DNA from: Candidatus Pantoea deserta
GTDB taxonomy: Bacteria > Pseudomonadota > Gammaproteobacteria > Enterobacterales > Enterobacteriaceae
Assembly: GCF_003813865.1 (NCBI RefSeq)
Contig: NZ_RMVG01000013.1
Coordinates: 1-64,000 of the forward strand
Reading direction: 5' to 3'
Length of the DNA: 64,000 bases
Below, piece after piece: positions 60,405 to 64,000 of the stretch. The notes below the pieces were generated by a model. That model worked only from the letters and a program-made list of their open reading frames with translations. It ran no database searches and had not been told where the DNA came from. Made by a program: the position numbers and the translations under genes. The first letter of the stretch is position 1. Each line of letters starts with the position of its first letter.

Positions 60405-61517
60405 ATGTCTGACAACAGCCAGAAAAAAGTGATCGTCGGTATGTCCGGCGGCGTCGATTCTTCCGTATCCGCCTGGCTACTGCAACAGCAGGGCTATCAG
60501 GTAGAAGGCCTGTTCATGAAGAACTGGGAGGAAGACGACGGCGAGGAGTATTGTACCGCCGCGGACGATCTGGCGGATGCGCAGGCAGTCTGCGACAAGC
60601 TCGGCATCAAACTGCACAAAATCAACTTTGCGGCAGAGTACTGGGATAACGTTTTTGAGCACTTCCTTGAGGAGTACAAAGCGGGCCGCACGCCCAATCC
60701 CGATATTCTCTGCAATAAAGAGATCAAATTTAAAGCCTTCCTGGAGTTTGCGGCGGAAGATCTCGGCGCGGACTATATCGCTACCGGCCACTACGTGCGA
60801 CGCGCGGACGTCGACGGCAAAAGCCAGCTGCTGCGCGGTCTCGACGGCAACAAAGATCAGAGCTATTTCCTCTATACGCTGAGCCACGAGCAGATCGCCC
60901 AGAGCCTGTTCCCGGTCGGCGAGCTGGAGAAGCCCGAGGTGCGCCGCATCGCCGAAGAGCTGGATCTCATCACCGCGAAGAAAAAAGATTCTACCGGCAT
61001 CTGCTTTATCGGCGAACGCAAATTCCGCGACTTCCTTGGCCGCTATCTGCCCGCGCAGCCGGGCGAGATCGAGACCGTTGACGGTCAGGTGGTCGGCGAG
61101 CATCAGGGGCTGATGTACCACACGCTGGGTCAGCGTAAAGGGCTGGGCATTGGCGGGCTGAAAGAGAGCAACGACGATCCCTGGTACGTGGTCGATAAAG
61201 ATGTGGCGCGCAATCGTCTGATTGTGGCCCAGGGCGGCGACCATCCGCGTCTGATGTCGGTGGGCCTTATCGCCCAGCAGCTCCACTGGGTCGACCGTCA
61301 GCCGATCGCTGCCCCGCTGCGCTGCACGGTGAAAACCCGCTATCGCCAGACCGATATTCCCTGCGAAGTGATCCCGCACGGCGAGGATCGTATCGAAGTG
61401 CGTTTTGACGCGCCGGTTGCGGCGGTCACGCCGGGCCAGTCCGCCGTTTTCTACCTCGGCGATCGCTGCCTTGGCGGCGGTATTATTGAAGAGCGCCTGC
61501 CGCTGATTGCAGATTAA
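60405..61517 (+). CDS. mnmA: tRNA 2-thiouridylase MnmA
   Basis: MnmA puts sulfur at position 2 of the wobble uridine in tRNA-Lys, -Glu and -Gln, taking it from IscS through the Tus relay. This 370-residue enzyme has the PP-loop SGGVDSS near 14 and catalytic cysteines C103 (DILCNK) and C200 (TGICFIG). The start [13 protein letters not shown] is chosen by homology; an open frame extends 32 codons upstream into nudJ without a ribosome site. It is followed by hflD. Confidence 0.96.
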   Translation: MSDNSQKKVIVGMSGGVDSSVSAWLLQQQGYQVEGLFMKNWEEDDGEEYCTAADDLADAQAVCDKLGIKLHKINFAAEYWDNVFEHFLEEYKAGRTPNPDILCNKEIKFKAFLEFAAEDLGADYIATGHYVRRADVDGKSQLLRGLDGNKDQSYFLYTLSHEQIAQSLFPVGELEKPEVRRIAEELDLITAKKKDSTGICFIGERKFRDFLGRYLPAQPGEIETVDGQVVGEHQGLMYHTLGQRKGLGIGGLKESNDDPWYVVDKDVARNRLIVAQGGDHPRLMSVGLIAQQLHWVDRQPIAAPLRCTVKTRYRQTDIPCEVIPHGEDRIEVRFDAPVAAVTPGQSAVFYLGDRCLGGGIIEERLPLIAD

Positions 61518-61550
61518 GTCGGCCCTGCTGACGCGTAGACAGGAGTAACC

Positions 61551-63603
<2,053 letters not shown>

Positions 63604-63611
63604 GGGGATTT

Positions 63612-63655
63612 CGCAGGCGGGTTCAGGCCCGTCTGCGTTAACCTTTTGTTTAAAT
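63612..63655 (+). terminator. Terminator after purB
   Basis: CGCAGGCGGG and CCCGTCTGCG pair over 10 bp with one G-T and a 6-nt loop, followed by TTAACCTTTTGTTT. Confidence 0.75.
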
Positions 63656-63709
63656 GATTTTGCGTATACTTTATCTCTACTGAATGTTCTGAATAATTAA
63701 GGACAAGCC

Positions 63710-64000
63710 ATGCGTGTTTTGGTTGTGGAAGATAATGCTCTGTTACGCCATCATCTCGCCGTTCAACTGCGTGAAATGGGTCATCAGGTCGATGCCGCTG
63801 AGGACGCAAAGGAAGCCGACTATTTTTTGCAGGAGCATTTGCCGGACATCGCGCTGGTTGATCTTGGCCTGCCGGATGAAGACGGCATGTCGCTGATCCG
63901 CCGCTGGCGCGGCCAGTCGGTGCGTCAGCCTATTCTGGTGCTGACCGCCCGCGAAGGCTGGCAGGCCAAAGTCGAGGCGCTGGAAGCCGGCGCCGATGAC
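63710..64000 (+). CDS. phoP: Response regulator PhoP (partial)
   Basis: The window ends inside this gene; 97 residues of the receiver domain are present. [17 protein letters not shown] and the phospho-acceptor D51 in [15 protein letters not shown] match PhoP of E. coli almost throughout. PhoP responds with PhoQ to low magnesium, acid and antimicrobial peptides. TGTTTA at 63647 may be half of a PhoP box, suggesting autoregulation; a second half is not clear. phoQ would follow outside the window. Confidence 0.95.
   Translation, partial: MRVLVVEDNALLRHHLAVQLREMGHQVDAAEDAKEADYFLQEHLPDIALVDLGLPDEDGMSLIRRWRGQSVRQPILVLTAREGWQAKVEALEAGADD

Overview
The window is a GC-rich chromosomal segment from an enterobacterium (Enterobacterales). 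Many genes closely match E. coli single-copy neighbours in sequence and length: ycdX/ycdY/ghrA, treA/ymgE/ycgR, emtA/ldcA, ycgZ with ymgA/ymgB-type genes, umuDC, and icd/rluE/nudJ/mnmA/hflD/purB/phoP. All of these lie in one sector of the E. coli map, so the window is a rearranged version of that sector with accessory genes inserted. Base composition, gene content and the treZ-treY-glgX block suggest Erwiniaceae (Mixta or Pantoea-like). This is inference, because no rRNA or marker phylogeny could be run.

Layout. 1-3.7 kb: an FNR-boxed C4-dicarboxylate/citrate transporter and class I fumarase. 3.8-9.6 kb: assorted metabolic genes (aldehyde dehydrogenase, methyltransferase, amidotransferase, EamA exporter, CoA-transferase). 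9.67-9.85 kb: an 18-bp tandem repeat. 9.8-12.2 kb: ycdY-ycdX-ghrA. 12.4-18.8 kb: periplasmic trehalase, a Fur-boxed siderophore receptor, ymgE, ycgR and an MscS channel. 19-27.6 kb: an accessory sugar operon with an Rbs-type ABC importer, a DUF2291 lipoprotein, a split transketolase, a glycerol-kinase-like FGGY kinase and a divergent SorC-type regulator. It lies between ycgR and emtA, which are neighbours in E. coli. 27.6-41 kb: peptidoglycan recycling genes, many small membrane or stress proteins, an RcnR-like metal sensor, two MFS carriers, a flavin monooxygenase and an SDR. 41-47.6 kb: treZ-treY-glgX for trehalose synthesis from glycogen. 47.6-52.5 kb: a stress and biofilm block with a KGG protein, an HdeD-like/papain-like fusion, a HIU hydrolase, a TetR regulator and three YcgZ/YmgB-type connectors, linked by shared promoter motifs. 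52.5-54.2 kb: SOS-regulated umuDC. 54.2-57.8 kb: an AT-rich stretch poor in genes, with orphan intrinsic terminators, candidate small RNAs, two small hypothetical genes and aqpZ. 57.8-64 kb: conserved housekeeping genes ending in a truncated phoP.

How they work together. The 19-27.6 kb cluster reads as one pathway: import a sugar, phosphorylate it, then move a two-carbon unit by transketolase. No isomerase is present, so the imported compound is probably already a ketose. Two matching palindromes, one before the binding-protein gene and one before the transketolase genes, suggest that one regulator controls both transcription units. Trehalose is made in the cytoplasm by TreZ/TreY/GlgX and hydrolysed in the periplasm by TreA. 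The stress and biofilm block shares paired TGTACA boxes and an exact 20-bp element between distant promoters, which suggests common control by MerR-type (MlrA/BluR) and other regulators encoded outside or inside the window.
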